Source: Peribacillus acanthi
GTDB lineage: Bacteria; Bacillota; Bacilli; Bacillales; DSM-1321
Assembly: GCF_003073175.1 (NCBI RefSeq)
Contig: NZ_QBBX01000018.1
Span: 432 to 64,431 of the forward strand
Direction of reading: 5' to 3'
Length of the DNA stretch: 64,000 nt
Shown here: positions 53,806 to 63,585 of the stretch, in pieces
Position numbering within the stretch: position 1 is the first letter of the stretch
How the letters are laid out: the number at the start of each line of letters is the position of its first letter
Notes under the pieces: model-generated
What the model was told of the DNA's origin: nothing
The model's database searches: none
Seen by the model: only the letters and a program-made list of their open reading frames with translations
Made by a program: the position numbers and the translations under genes

Positions 53806-54864
53806 CTAAAGACTATTAATCCCTGCAGTATTCATCAAAACAACTCTCCAACCATCTGGATCTTCTATTGTAACTCCACCTCTATCCCAATATGGATTCT
53901 CTGACTCTACTCTATGATAGCCCATACCTTCTAATCTATTAACAATGGTATCCCTTTCAAATCTATTGCCTATGTATAAAATTAATAAATGCTCTTTCGT
54001 TGGAGTTGGCAAGGGTACTTCGTCCTTAAACTGAGTAAACTCAAGATGGTACTGATGATTGGGCATACCAAACATCAACCCATCATATCCTTCATGATTA
54101 CGAAACTCGCCTATTTTACTTAATCCGATTCCCTTTTCATAAAATTCAGCGAGCTTATCAAGTTGGTTAGTAGGACGGGCCATCCTAAATTGAACAGCCG
54201 GTAATGCTTGATTCCATTCTTTACGGATTATCACTTCATAGGGATAATCCGGATGGACAAACGTTCCATCACAATCTCCAGAAATGGTAATTTTTATTGG
54301 ATGGATTTCTGCTCCCCTTTCAGTTGGATACCAATGGCGCCCTTCTTTCACTAATACGAAATGCCCCATAGTATCTCCATAGAAGGAAAAAGTATCATTT
54401 TGTCCGTTCACTTCATCCTTTACAAATTGAGAAAGAGTCTTCTGCATAGATTTTACATCATCAGAAGGAATCCCAATTTCACATACATCAAACCATCCTT
54501 CTGGTTCTTGGTCGCCATAATAAAAAGGACGTTCCAAAAGCTCCAAGATATTCCCATCAGGATCAGTAAAATAAGCTTGCTTGCCTTTCCAGTGGAGCTT
54601 TGTTTCACCATTTTCATCTTTTTGCAGAATACCCTCACCTGCTAACTTTTCATAAATTTTCTCAAAATATGCACTTCCCAACCGAAAAGCTAGGTGATAA
54701 TAAGACATTGATTCCGACCTTTCAAAGACTAGCTTTGTGGTCCCTGCCATTACAGAAAATAAATTTTCCGATTCAACCATCACATCCATTTCTAACGTTT
54801 CCTTATAAAATGTCTTCATTTTATCCAAATGAAAACATTTTACATTCAATTGATAAATTTTCAT
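53806..54864 (-). CDS. Double VOC (glyoxalase/dioxygenase fold) protein
   Basis: A 352-residue protein built of vicinal-oxygen-chelate modules. The N-terminal module (1-115) starts MKIYQLNVKCFHLDKMKTFY and ends AYFTDPDGNILELLE; a middle module with a partial repeat (125-175) and a C-terminal module (about 220-350: RMARPTNQLDKLAEFYEKGI, GVTIEDPDGWRVVLMN) follow. Family members act as glyoxalases, ring-cleavage dioxygenases or resistance proteins. The metal ligands are incomplete in the first module, so function is not assigned. Confidence 0.8.
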   Translation of the reverse strand: MKIYQLNVKCFHLDKMKTFYKETLEMDVMVESENLFSVMAGTTKLVFERSESMSYYHLAFRLGSAYFEKIYEKLAGEGILQKDENGETKLHWKGKQAYFTDPDGNILELLERPFYYGDQEPEGWFDVCEIGIPSDDVKSMQKTLSQFVKDEVNGQNDTFSFYGDTMGHFVLVKEGRHWYPTERGAEIHPIKITISGDCDGTFVHPDYPYEVIIRKEWNQALPAVQFRMARPTNQLDKLAEFYEKGIGLSKIGEFRNHEGYDGLMFGMPNHQYHLEFTQFKDEVPLPTPTKEHLLILYIGNRFERDTIVNRLEGMGYHRVESENPYWDRGGVTIEDPDGWRVVLMNTAGINSL

Positions 54865-55044
54865 TCGCCCAACCCCTAATCTGCACTATCCTTTATAAAA
54901 CAATTTTAACTTATTTTTACAAAAATATATAATATTGGGCACGATTTGTGTTCGGGAAAAAAATTAACCCATTCAGTTAAAAATGATGTGCATTCGGTAA
55001 AATATGTCCACCCTGGTCGGTAAATAATCGGGTATATCTTCGGT
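54865..55044. other. Intergenic region, no gene
   Basis: AT-rich spacer between the VOC gene start and the last germination gene. It holds repeated TTCGGTAAA-like pieces but no clear hairpin for the germination operon. Confidence 0.4.
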
Positions 55045-56157
55045 TTAATATCCTTTAGTAGTCTTTTGACTTGTTTGTCTCATCCAGCTCACTAACAATA
55101 AAAGAACTGGCATCAGAAATCCCGTTTGTAAAGAAATAATTGTCCAAATCGTACTGCTAAAAGTATTCAATATCACAATATCTTCGCCAATAATAATCGA
55201 AAAATTTACAAGAAAGAAACCCACTGGGAAGGTAAGCATTTTATATGAAGACAATTTGCAAATGGTTTGTATACCCTTTAATAAACTATAAAAACAAATA
55301 ATCAGTTTAAAGAAAATTGATATGATCCAAATAAATGCCACGATTACTTCCATACGCTCTAACACAACTGGTATTCTTAGAAGTTTAGCCAACACATATG
55401 TTGAGTACATCTGATTCTGTGTTTCAAGCGGACCTAAAACCATGGTTGAAACAATAACCGGAATAAATAAAAAAAAGGCACCAATACAAATTCCCCATAT
55501 CCAAGCTTTTTTAGTTTTTGTCCTATTCTGTAGATGAGGAACAAGCATTAATAAGAGAACACATTCAAAGTAGGGAAAACCTAAATATGAAAGAGTCCCT
55601 TTAATAATTGGTATTAATCCATCTTCCAAAAAAGGCTTGATCCAGTCAAAGTGAATATATGGCACAATCAAAAAGCTACAAAGAATAAACAATCCTATTA
55701 CCCATGGAAAAAAAACTTCACTGGACCGTGCAATTGTTTCTATTCCTAACCTGGATCCTAAGATAATTATTAGCATAAATGCAGCTATAATGATCGATAA
55801 TGGAGATTTAGGCAAAATCTGAGTAACCACGAAATCGCCAATTCCTCTTAAGATTAACGAACAAAGAATAAGTGCATAAAGACATAAAATAATCGAGAAA
55901 AAGCCTCCTAAGTATTTCCCAAATGTTAATGTATACATTTGAATAATATTCTTTTCTGGGTAAAGTCCGATTAATGTTAAATAGACGAGAAGATTGATAG
56001 CAACCCCTATTGCTCCTCCAAGTAAGGCGACGATCCATGCATCCTCTTTAGCATGAAAAGCTAAAGTAGAAGGGAGGAATAAAATAGCACTTCCAACAAC
56101 AAATAAAATATTTATTATTAAAAGCTGTAATGATGAAATTTTTTCTTCCACCTTCAT
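55045..56157 (-). CDS. Spore germination receptor B subunit (second copy)
   Basis: A 370-residue GerAB/GerKB-type integral membrane protein of the APC superfamily with ten helices. It begins MKVEEKISSLQLLIINILF and has RLGIETIARSSEVFFPWVI and RMEVIVAFIWI, as in its tandem neighbour. AAGAAGGTG precedes the ATG, 13 bases from the previous gene. B subunits bind the germinant and form the receptor with A and C proteins in the spore inner membrane. Confidence 0.92.
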   Translation of the reverse strand: MKVEEKISSLQLLIINILFVVGSAILFLPSTLAFHAKEDAWIVALLGGAIGVAINLLVYLTLIGLYPEKNIIQMYTLTFGKYLGGFFSIILCLYALILCSLILRGIGDFVVTQILPKSPLSIIIAAFMLIIILGSRLGIETIARSSEVFFPWVIGLFILCSFLIVPYIHFDWIKPFLEDGLIPIIKGTLSYLGFPYFECVLLLMLVPHLQNRTKTKKAWIWGICIGAFFLFIPVIVSTMVLGPLETQNQMYSTYVLAKLLRIPVVLERMEVIVAFIWIISIFFKLIICFYSLLKGIQTICKLSSYKMLTFPVGFFLVNFSIIIGEDIVILNTFSSTIWTIISLQTGFLMPVLLLLVSWMRQTSQKTTKGY

Positions 56158-56170
56158 ACTTTCACCTTCT

Positions 56171-57280
56171 TTACATTAACTCGGTTCGTTTTGTTTCTTT
56201 CTTTCTACCTTTTATCCATCCTATTAATATAAATATTAATGGGAAAAGAAAACCATAGGTTGCATCAAAAAATGGCCAATATTTCTCAATGATGTATTGA
56301 TAGTGAGTAACATTAGGCGTTACAAATAATGAAAGAGCTAGAACTAACATACCTACAGGATATGTAGTGATTTTTGGGGAAGAAAGTTTAAAAAGCTGAG
56401 CCAATCCGAGAGAAGTGGCATAGAAATAAAGCGTAACCTTGATAAAGTTAGTAGAAATCCAAATAAATCCAATTAGTACTTCGATTCTTTCTAAAAAATT
56501 ACCAATATGTACTTTTTTAGAAAGAGTATAAGCCGGATATACCTGCCTTGATGTCACTTCTGGACCAAGGACTGTAATACAGAAAAACATCATAAAAAAT
56601 AAAGCTAGTCCTCCAACGAGCGTTCCAATCACCATCCATTTCTTTATGGATTTGCCAGTTACGGATGGCAATAGCATAAATAAGAAGGCTAACTCTAAAA
56701 AAGGAAATGCAATAAATGTTAATGAGCCCCTAAGAACGGGCTTCCAACCATATTCAAACATTGGTAACAAATTATCCCCATTACTTGCTGGAATAAGCAT
56801 GAAGAAGAGTAACAATGTCATCAACATAATCCAAGGAAAGATGATTTCACCAGTACGAGCAATCGTTTCTAACCCCATTCTTACTCCCATAATCACAATT
56901 GCTATAAAAATCGTATGCAGCGGTAATAAAGGCGTATCTGTTAGTATATCAGTACGAATGATAATTCCTAACTCTCGAACATGGGCACCCATTGAAATAA
57001 TTAAATAAAATAGAAATGAAGCACTAACAGCTCCCCCTATCCATTTTCCAAATAGCTTTGAGCTCGTTTCTATATAAGTTTCATTTGGAAAGCGTTTGTG
57101 AAAGCTATGAAAAAAAAAGGTGAGTATGATACCAGTAAAAAGACTAATTAATCCAGAAATCCATGCATCCTGCATTGCTTCCTTTGCCGGAATGTAAAGC
57201 AATACGATCGTTGAATCTCCCATCACCCCCAGAGCTATGATGACCATTAACTGTAAGGGAGAAATTTTTGTATTTGGCAT
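56171..57280 (-). CDS. Spore germination receptor B subunit (first copy)
   Basis: A 369-residue GerAB-type protein starting MPNTKISPLQLMVIIALGVM, with family motifs VRMGLETIARTGEIIFPWIM and FPFLELAFLFMLLPSVTG. It is clearly paralogous to the next gene but diverged, which suggests different germinant specificity or a heteromeric receptor. A terminator-like hairpin lies just upstream, separating it from the A-C-D genes. The Shine-Dalgarno is weak and far (AAAAAGG). Confidence 0.92.
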   Translation of the reverse strand: MPNTKISPLQLMVIIALGVMGDSTIVLLYIPAKEAMQDAWISGLISLFTGIILTFFFHSFHKRFPNETYIETSSKLFGKWIGGAVSASFLFYLIISMGAHVRELGIIIRTDILTDTPLLPLHTIFIAIVIMGVRMGLETIARTGEIIFPWIMLMTLLLFFMLIPASNGDNLLPMFEYGWKPVLRGSLTFIAFPFLELAFLFMLLPSVTGKSIKKWMVIGTLVGGLALFFMMFFCITVLGPEVTSRQVYPAYTLSKKVHIGNFLERIEVLIGFIWISTNFIKVTLYFYATSLGLAQLFKLSSPKITTYPVGMLVLALSLFVTPNVTHYQYIIEKYWPFFDATYGFLFPLIFILIGWIKGRKKETKRTELM

Positions 57281-57310
57281 AAAACGAAATCACAACCTTT
57301 TTCATTGAAA

Positions 57311-57350
57311 AAGGGTCGTAATAAATTTATTGAAGCATCTACGACCCTCA
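57311..57350 (-). terminator. Hairpin inside the germination operon
   Basis: On the minus strand AGGGTCGTA and TACGACCCT enclose a 19-base loop and are followed by TTTTT. It lies between the small D gene and the first B gene, 31 bases before the latter. Confidence 0.75.
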
Positions 57351-57365
57351 TTAAAAAAATTTCAT

Positions 57366-57599
57366 CTATGAAAGAAATGTAAATACAGCATCACTTATGG
57401 GTTTGTACACTTTTTCTAAAATTTCTAACGGAGAGGCAATATTTACTTCTAATGCAATAAGAATGGCTAAAGTTGTAGCCAAAACTTGCAGACTATAAAA
57501 CACGATGAGGTCCTTTACCTTTTTTTGTTTCAAAAGAGGTAGAGCCTCAAGATACACGAACAGCAAAGTGATGGCTATTATCCCAATTACTTTCCACAT
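57366..57599 (-). CDS. Small two-helix germination protein (D subunit type)
   Basis: A 77-residue protein with two membrane helices (VIGIIAITLLFVYLEALPLL and VFYSLQVLATTLAILIALEV) and a short tail. Many ger operons include such a D gene that modulates receptor function in spores. The start is 4 bases after the gerC stop, with GGAG inside the gerC end, showing coupling. Confidence 0.82.
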   Translation of the reverse strand: MWKVIGIIAITLLFVYLEALPLLKQKKVKDLIVFYSLQVLATTLAILIALEVNIASPLEILEKVYKPISDAVFTFLS

Positions 57600-57603
57600 T
57601 GAT

Positions 57604-58809
57604 TTACTCCATTTTCATTTCTTTTTCATAAGAATTAGATATCGTTCCCAATCTCTTTATTTCAACTTGAACGTTATAATCAACACTTAAAGTTTCAAAT
57701 CTCTCATTCCAATTATCCTTCAACTTTTTCCATTCCTTTGGATATTCTCTTCTAATAGCCTCCCCAAAACCAAATACATCGCTTTGTAAATCTTGCTGGA
57801 CTCTTTTAGAACTCGCTTCCATTAATTTTTTCACATGTTTTGAAACGATTTTTTCAATCTGTTTAATGGATTTTTCCTTCGTAATATCCATCTGACATTG
57901 AAGTTCACCAATATTTGCATCAATATCAACATTGACACTAATATGGGGTTCACCCTTTTTCATTTCCGGTTTTATATCAGTTTTGGTATTGAACACTTCT
58001 ACAGCTGCCTTCTCCCCATCCTCACATCGAAACGTTCCTACAGTAGATTTGACATTTCCTGCAATGTAATTAAATCCTTTACTCTCTTTTTCATTTAGCC
58101 ACCCAACAAGCTTGTCCCCCTTAAAGGCAGCAATCCCGGCTAATTTTAGTACCGCTGCAGGCTGGATTTGCTCTATGCCGCTAAGATTTGACCCTTTTTT
58201 GGCATCTCCACTTACTTTAACACCTGTTAAAATGGGATCTTTCCCTTCAACTGTAATGGCTGTAATCAGTTCATCGAGCCGGATTCCTTTAGAAGGTGCC
58301 CATTCCTTTTCTGAGAGCTCTAAGGAGGAATATAAACTCACGGATGGATTAGGTTCTGTAGGAGTTAGAATCTGCATGACATTTTCAGCTTTGTTTTTCT
58401 TTGCAACTAAAATAAAAAAATCAGCTCGGAATTCATAATTTCTCGAGATAAAGTCAAGAGGTTTAAGAATGCCTTCTCTTGCAAGTTCTTCACCAATTAC
58501 AATGAGTTGAACGTGAGACATATAGAGTTTCCTTGGAACTTCAACCGTTAGCCTTTTCAATGCCTCGTATACCGTTTTTCCAGTTGTTTGATAGGTTGTC
58601 ACTTCTAGCCGCTCAGTTTTGGACTGCGAGGCCATTTCTGCTGGATTAATCACTTGCACTGTAACCTGGTATTTTCCACTTTCTTTTACTTTGTCAATCC
58701 CCATTCCAGTTACAATCATTAAATCGTTAATTTCCTTACTACTCCAACAACCGGATAATAGAAGCATTGAGAATATAGATATAAATACCATATTCCATTT
58801 TCTCTTCAT
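57604..58809 (-). CDS. Spore germination receptor C subunit, lipoprotein
   Basis: A 401-residue Ger(x)C protein. Signal peptide with lipobox LLLSGC (MKRKWNMVFISIFSMLLLSG), then EINDLMIVTGMGIDK, the domain typical of GerAC, and a C-terminal EVFNTKTDIKPE/DITKEKSIKQIEK region. It is anchored by lipid on the outer face of the inner spore membrane. ATG 58809 gives the best distance to AAGGAG; a longer frame begins at 58830. Confidence 0.92.
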   Translation of the reverse strand: MKRKWNMVFISIFSMLLLSGCWSSKEINDLMIVTGMGIDKVKESGKYQVTVQVINPAEMASQSKTERLEVTTYQTTGKTVYEALKRLTVEVPRKLYMSHVQLIVIGEELAREGILKPLDFISRNYEFRADFFILVAKKNKAENVMQILTPTEPNPSVSLYSSLELSEKEWAPSKGIRLDELITAITVEGKDPILTGVKVSGDAKKGSNLSGIEQIQPAAVLKLAGIAAFKGDKLVGWLNEKESKGFNYIAGNVKSTVGTFRCEDGEKAAVEVFNTKTDIKPEMKKGEPHISVNVDIDANIGELQCQMDITKEKSIKQIEKIVSKHVKKLMEASSKRVQQDLQSDVFGFGEAIRREYPKEWKKLKDNWNERFETLSVDYNVQVEIKRLGTISNSYEKEMKME

Positions 58810-58832
58810 AGGCATGCTTCTCCTTAGCAAAG

Positions 58833-60431
58833 TTATTGTGTATTGGATGTATCATTTGAAGGTTCCCTCACCTCATCGTTTTGTCCGATAAGATTGGGTC
58901 TAGTTTTAAGCATTTTTAAAGGAAAACGGAAAAGACTATCCTTTTGGTCACGTAAATTGAATGGCCCAAACCCTTCTAGATAAGGAACACCAAATGAACG
59001 TAAACTTGTTAAATGCAAGACTAATGCAAGAATTCCTAAAATGATGCCGTACAATCCGAAGACTGCAGCAATTAACATAAATCCAAACCTTAACATGCGA
59101 ACTGCAAGTGTCAAATTATAAGATGGGATCACGAAGCTTGTAATGGCCGTAAAAGAAACGATAATAACCATTGCAGGTGAAACCAAACCTGCTTGAACAG
59201 CAGCTTCCCCTATTACAAGTGCTCCAACAATTGAGATTGCAGAGCCTACAGCCCGAGGTAACCTGACGCCTGCTTCCCTCAAAATTTCAAATGTAGCTTC
59301 CATAATAAGTACTTCAACAATTGCTGGAAAAGGTATTCCTTCACGTGTAGCTGCCAAGCTAATTAATAAAGGGGTTGGCAACATTTCTTGATGAAAATTA
59401 GTCACTGCAATATAGGAGGACGGAACCAATAATGTTAGTAAGAATGAGGCGAACCTTAACATTCTTATTAATGTGCTATAGTCAGAACGTTGATAATAGT
59501 CTTCGCTGGATTGCAAGAATTGGACAAAGATAGCAGGTACTAGTAATACGAAAGGCGTTCCATCCACGATAATCGCTACTCTTCCTTCAAGGATTCCTGC
59601 TACAATGGAGTCTGGTCTTTCCGTGTTATAAATGGTTGGGAAGGGGGTATATGCTTCATCTTGTATTAACTCTTCTATATATCCGCTCTCTAAAATCGAG
59701 TCAATGTTGATATTATTGATTCTTTTATGAACCTCATCCACAACCTGTTGATCAACAATTCCTTCCATGTAGACAAGGGCAACATCCGTCTTGGTGATTT
59801 TCCCTACTTGTTTTGCGTCCACTCTTAGACTGGAACTTTTTATTCTCCTGCGAATTAAGGAAGTATTCGTTCTTAAGGTTTCAGTAAAGCTATCCTTAGG
59901 TCCACGTACAACGTTTTGAGAGCTCGGCTCCGTTATTCCACGGTCCTCAACCGATTTCGTCCCCATAATAATTTTCTCTTCATAGCCATCTATAATGATT
60001 GCCGTGTCTCCGGTCAGAATGGCTTTTATCAAATCACTGAATAGGAGGACAGTTTTCACTTCTCCTGTTGAATTGGATGAATGTTTTACAAAAGAAAAAG
60101 GATCGAATTCAAGCTTCTCCTGCCGCTGGTTATAGTTCACCAGTAAAACTTCATTGATGAATTCTTGTATTAATTTTGCATCTGCCAATCCATCAAAATA
60201 AACAACAGCCATTTTCAAAGGAACGGCTTGATGCAAGTCCAATTCCCTTACAATCAAATCTGAGCTATTCCCTAACTCCTTTTTTATCCTAGCAATTTGA
60301 TCCATAAGGGATGAATGGGCTTTTGAAGAGATTGTTAAAGTAGTTTGGATGTCGGTTGCCTGTTCAGCTTGCTCAGATGTCTCTTCTTCTTCGTAACGTA
60401 TCTTTTTTTGCCAAAACTTCCAAAATTCCAA
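58833..60431 (-). CDS. Spore germination receptor A subunit
   Basis: A 532-residue GerA-family protein. The soluble N-terminal half (to ~290) includes SSDLIVRELDLHQ, MAVVYFDGLAD and RGPKDSFTETLRTNTSLIRR; the membrane half has GTPFVLLVPAIFVQFLQSSEDYY, REGIPFPAIVEVLIMEATFE and RLPRAVGSAISIVGALVIGE. A subunits form oligomeric nutrient-gated channels. The start is TTG after GGAGGG. First gene of the operon A-C-D-B-B; no sure sigma-G promoter was found upstream. Confidence 0.94.
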   Translation of the reverse strand: MEFWKFWQKKIRYEEEETSEQAEQATDIQTTLTISSKAHSSLMDQIARIKKELGNSSDLIVRELDLHQAVPLKMAVVYFDGLADAKLIQEFINEVLLVNYNQRQEKLEFDPFSFVKHSSNSTGEVKTVLLFSDLIKAILTGDTAIIIDGYEEKIIMGTKSVEDRGITEPSSQNVVRGPKDSFTETLRTNTSLIRRRIKSSSLRVDAKQVGKITKTDVALVYMEGIVDQQVVDEVHKRINNINIDSILESGYIEELIQDEAYTPFPTIYNTERPDSIVAGILEGRVAIIVDGTPFVLLVPAIFVQFLQSSEDYYQRSDYSTLIRMLRFASFLLTLLVPSSYIAVTNFHQEMLPTPLLISLAATREGIPFPAIVEVLIMEATFEILREAGVRLPRAVGSAISIVGALVIGEAAVQAGLVSPAMVIIVSFTAITSFVIPSYNLTLAVRMLRFGFMLIAAVFGLYGIILGILALVLHLTSLRSFGVPYLEGFGPFNLRDQKDSLFRFPLKMLKTRPNLIGQNDEVREPSNDTSNTQ

Positions 60432-60575
60432 TTAAAGCCCTCCAAAAAATATCTATACACTCATTATTTCCCAGCATTAGATTTTTACTCGAAAATAAGT
60501 AATCATCCATTTTTATAACATGTTGGTATTTTATAAGTGTTAGAGTAAAGGTTAGATAACTTTTTTGTAAATTTT

Positions 60576-60603
60576 GGAACCATAATTTCCCTAGCTTCGT
60601 CTA
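60576..60603 (+). promoter_or_regulatory. ECF-type autoregulatory promoter
   Basis: GGAACC (60576-60581), a 16-base spacer and CGTCTA (60598-60603), the pattern of ECF sigma promoters in Bacillus. It lies 27 bases before the ECF sigma gene. Confidence 0.75.
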
Positions 60604-60629
60604 AGTTTTAGAAAGTGAGGAGGATAGCG

Positions 60630-61196
60630 ATGCAAGTTACTAGATTGAAGGTCATCCCTTCCCCTACTCAAGTTCATTTACCAAAGGAAGATACACTCAT
60701 TTGGCTGATGGAAGAGTATGGAGATATGGTGATTAGGCTTGCTTACAGTTATGTTAAAGAGAAGCAATTGGCCGAAGATATATCTCAAGAAGTGTTTATT
60801 AGCTGTTATCAAAACTTAGACACCTTCCAAAACAAGGCGTCATACAAAACATGGTTGTACCGGATTACTCTGAATAAGTGCAAGGATTTCCTAAAAAGCT
60901 GGTCTTATAGAAATCTATATTATAAGGATATCATCAGTTCAATCATGAGTTTAAAAACAGATTCAACTGAATCAGGATTAATCCATACTGAAGAAAAAGA
61001 TGAGCTTTTTGAAAAAGTGTTATCACTACCTATTAAATTTAGAGAACTAATTATCCTTTACTATTATGAAGAGTTAACCATTCATGAGATATCTGAATTA
61101 CTAAACATTAAATCTAATACCATTAAATCAAGACTCCATCGTGCAAGGAATATATTAAAAATTTCGTTACAGGAGGAGCATATTGATGAAAGATAA
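60630..61196 (+). CDS. ECF-family RNA polymerase sigma factor
   Basis: A 188-residue sigma-70-like factor. Region 2 is YGDMVIRLAYSYVKEKQLAE DISQEVF (split here) and FQNKASYKTWLYRITLNKCKD; region 4 is LPIKFRELIILYYYEELTIH and LLNIKSNTIKSRLHRARNIL. ATG 60630 follows GAGGAGG. The downstream gene is a membrane anti-sigma factor starting 11 bases before the sigma stop. An ECF promoter precedes the gene, so it is likely autoregulated. The stress signal is unknown. Confidence 0.92.
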   Translation: MQVTRLKVIPSPTQVHLPKEDTLIWLMEEYGDMVIRLAYSYVKEKQLAEDISQEVFISCYQNLDTFQNKASYKTWLYRITLNKCKDFLKSWSYRNLYYKDIISSIMSLKTDSTESGLIHTEEKDELFEKVLSLPIKFRELIILYYYEELTIHEISELLNIKSNTIKSRLHRARNILKISLQEEHIDER

Positions 61197-62244
61197 ATTT
61201 CAATATCCAAAGAAAATGAATAATATCCGTTTCAAGGATACCAATCAACAATATGTATTAAACTCCATTAATAACCTAAATGGACACACCAATAAAGAAC
61301 GGAAGAATTGGGGTATACGAAAGATTGTCTATTCCAGTATCGCTGCGGTAGCCTTCTTCACCCTAATGATTGGATCAACTTATGTCTCGCCTGCCATGGC
61401 TAAGGTGGTAGCACAAATCCCTTATTTAAGTTCTTTCATAAAACAGGAAGAGGATAAATACGAGCTACTAAAGGTAGTAAGTGATGCGTTAGTTAAAGAA
61501 GGCTATAATTTACGCAACATCACTGCTTCATTACAAGACAAACAAATTAGTATAATGTTAGCTGGCACTGAAGAAGATTTATCCAAGAAAAAAGATGAAG
61601 TCCAAAAGACTGTAAAAGAGGCATTAGCATCACATCAATATGGAACATTTTCAGTTAAAGTTCAAATAGACGAAAGAGTGTATACATCACACGAGGAAAC
61701 TGAAGAAGAAGCAAAATATATGAGAGACAGTGAAAGTCTTAGAAAAAAAATACAAATGCAACTTGATAAGAACGGTTATGTAACAGCATTCCCTATCGAG
61801 GTTCGTATTAATAAAATTGAGAATTTCATTTATGTGGCAGTACCCAAAACTGAAAAAAGAATACCAGAACTAAAAGAACTCCTTCGGTCTACAGCGAAAG
61901 AATATGGAGATGATTTCAAGCTTAGAGTAACCCGGATCGATATGAAAGCTCGTGAACAAGAGTTACGTTGGGGGAAAAATAATATAGTAGGCATTATTGG
62001 GCAAGGTTTAATGGAAAATGAAGAGTTCAAAGTCAAAGGATATTCATACTCCTTTCATCCTTACCCGCTGCAAATTAAAATAAAAACAACCATTAACACT
62101 TCTGGTTCTGAAGCGAAAGAAATCGTAGAAAGAATTGAGAATGAGATCAAAACCTTTATACAAACAGATGAGCTGACAAAGGAAATTAGAAGCGATTCAT
62201 ATGAGATCATTATCCTTAGTAAGGATAAGAAAAGACTAAATTAA
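61186..62244 (+). CDS. Membrane-bound anti-sigma factor (DUF4030-like)
   Basis: A 352-residue protein. The first ~45 residues are cytoplasmic and presumably bind the sigma factor; one membrane helix follows (IVYSSIAAVAFFTLMIGSTY); the rest is extracytoplasmic and appears as two related alpha/beta repeats (LVKEGYNLRNITASLQDKQI, KNGYVTAFPIEVRINKIENF). ATG 61186 follows GGAGG within the sigma gene; the pair is translationally coupled. The DUF4030 assignment is from memory of the family and is less certain. Confidence 0.82.
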   Translation: MKDKFQYPKKMNNIRFKDTNQQYVLNSINNLNGHTNKERKNWGIRKIVYSSIAAVAFFTLMIGSTYVSPAMAKVVAQIPYLSSFIKQEEDKYELLKVVSDALVKEGYNLRNITASLQDKQISIMLAGTEEDLSKKKDEVQKTVKEALASHQYGTFSVKVQIDERVYTSHEETEEEAKYMRDSESLRKKIQMQLDKNGYVTAFPIEVRINKIENFIYVAVPKTEKRIPELKELLRSTAKEYGDDFKLRVTRIDMKAREQELRWGKNNIVGIIGQGLMENEEFKVKGYSYSFHPYPLQIKIKTTINTSGSEAKEIVERIENEIKTFIQTDELTKEIRSDSYEIIILSKDKKRLN

Positions 62245-62247
62245 ATA

Positions 62248-62286
62248 AAGGAGTGACCCAATCAAACCTAGGGTCACTCCTTATTT
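62248..62286. terminator. Bidirectional terminator
   Basis: Stem AAGGAGTGACCC / GGGTCACTCCTT with an 11-base loop, between the anti-sigma and yhbH stops. Confidence 0.85.
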
Positions 62287-62288
62287 CT

Positions 62289-63458
62289 TTACACAAAATG
62301 CTTATTCTCCTCTTTCTTGAAGAAGCTCTTCATTGAATGGAAGACATCTGATTTTTGTTTTAGAATGAAATAACGGAACTTTTCATTATTGACGTTTTTA
62401 TAAGCGCTCATAAGGGTAGAGTGACGGTTGTATTGATTTACCTCTCCGTAGCCGAACATATTGGAGAGCTTCATGATTTCTTCTACAAGCTTTACACATC
62501 GAGCATTGTCAGAGGTTAGGTTATCACCGTCAGAGAAGTGGAAAGGATAGATGTTATATTTTCGAGGGTTATATTTTGTATCAATGACTTCTAAAGCTTT
62601 GCGATAAGCAGATGAGCAAATCGTACCTCCACTTTCCCCTTTCGAGAAAAAGTCTTCCTCACTCACTACCTTGGCTTCCGTATGATGAGCGATGAACTCA
62701 ATATCAACGGTTTCATATTTCGTTCGAAGAAATCTCGTCATCCAGAAGAAAAAGCTCCTTGCCATATACTTTTCCCACATTCCCATACTTCCAGACGTAT
62801 CCATCATTGCAATAACGACTGCTTTAGAATCTGGTTTAACAATCTCATTCCATGTTTTAAACTTTAAATCTTCTTTATAGATTGGATGAAATTTCGGTAC
62901 GCCACTCAACGCGTTTCTCTTGAATGCAGTCATCATCGTTTTCTTTTTATCAATATTACCCATTAATCCTGTTTTTCTTATATCGTTGAATTCAATATTT
63001 TCCACAATATTTTCATCTTGTTCCTTCCGTTGAAGATTAGGAAGCTCCAGCTGGCTGAATAGCGCTTCTTCAATCTCCAACATAGAAACTTCTGCTTCGT
63101 AGTAATCTTCTCCCGCTTGATCGCCTGCACCTTGCCCTTTGCCTGGTGCTTTTTGGTTGGCTGATCCATCTCTTGCGACCACATCACCTACTTGACTATC
63201 TCCGTCGCCTTGGCCAACATGTTTATTTTTGTCATAGTTGTATCGAATTTTATATTCATCTAGAGAACGTATTGGAATTTTGATCACTTCACGACCGTTG
63301 GACATAACTATATTTTCTTCTGAAATTAAATCCGGCAAATTATTCTTAATCGCTTCTTGAACCTTTTCCTGGTGACGTTGTTGATCGTCATAGCCTTTGC
63401 GATGGAGGGACCAATCTTCCTTGGAAATCACAAATTGATGATTATTAACATCCGACAT
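62289..63458 (-). CDS. yhbH: Sporulation protein YhbH
   Basis: A 389-residue DUF444 protein. The C-terminal half is a von Willebrand A-like domain with MIDAS motif MMDTSGSMG and threonine/aspartate loops [12 protein letters not shown] and FSDGDNLTS; the N-terminal half binds charged partners ([20 protein letters not shown]). YhbH acts with PrkA and SpoVR in sporulation and stress. AGGAGGGG precedes the ATG. In B. subtilis it follows prkA; the gene upstream is outside this window. A CATATAAT near 63522 is a possible sigma-E -10, one mismatch from consensus. Confidence 0.94.
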   Translation of the reverse strand: MSDVNNHQFVISKEDWSLHRKGYDDQQRHQEKVQEAIKNNLPDLISEENIVMSNGREVIKIPIRSLDEYKIRYNYDKNKHVGQGDGDSQVGDVVARDGSANQKAPGKGQGAGDQAGEDYYEAEVSMLEIEEALFSQLELPNLQRKEQDENIVENIEFNDIRKTGLMGNIDKKKTMMTAFKRNALSGVPKFHPIYKEDLKFKTWNEIVKPDSKAVVIAMMDTSGSMGMWEKYMARSFFFWMTRFLRTKYETVDIEFIAHHTEAKVVSEEDFFSKGESGGTICSSAYRKALEVIDTKYNPRKYNIYPFHFSDGDNLTSDNARCVKLVEEIMKLSNMFGYGEVNQYNRHSTLMSAYKNVNNEKFRYFILKQKSDVFHSMKSFFKKEENKHFV

Positions 63459-63535
63459 AATTTTCCCCTCCTACATAATTTTTTAATGATATTCACACTT
63501 TTTCCATTTCTTTCATATTATATGGCGAGTGTCAA

Positions 63536-63573
63536 AAGCACCGATTAAACCGGATCGGTAATCAGTGCTTTAC
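63536..63573 (-). terminator. Terminator upstream of yhbH
   Basis: On the minus strand AAGCACTGATTA / TAATCGGTGCTT enclose ACCGATCCGGTT and are followed by TTGAC. It would end transcripts from the small frame at 63586 or a gene beyond. Confidence 0.65.
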
Positions 63574-63585
63574 GAAAACAGAACA

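Noticed and set aside
60432-60600. Sigma-G promoter before the germination receptor A gene
   Set aside because: Expected from biology, but no pair of boxes fits the consensus well enough to report a site.
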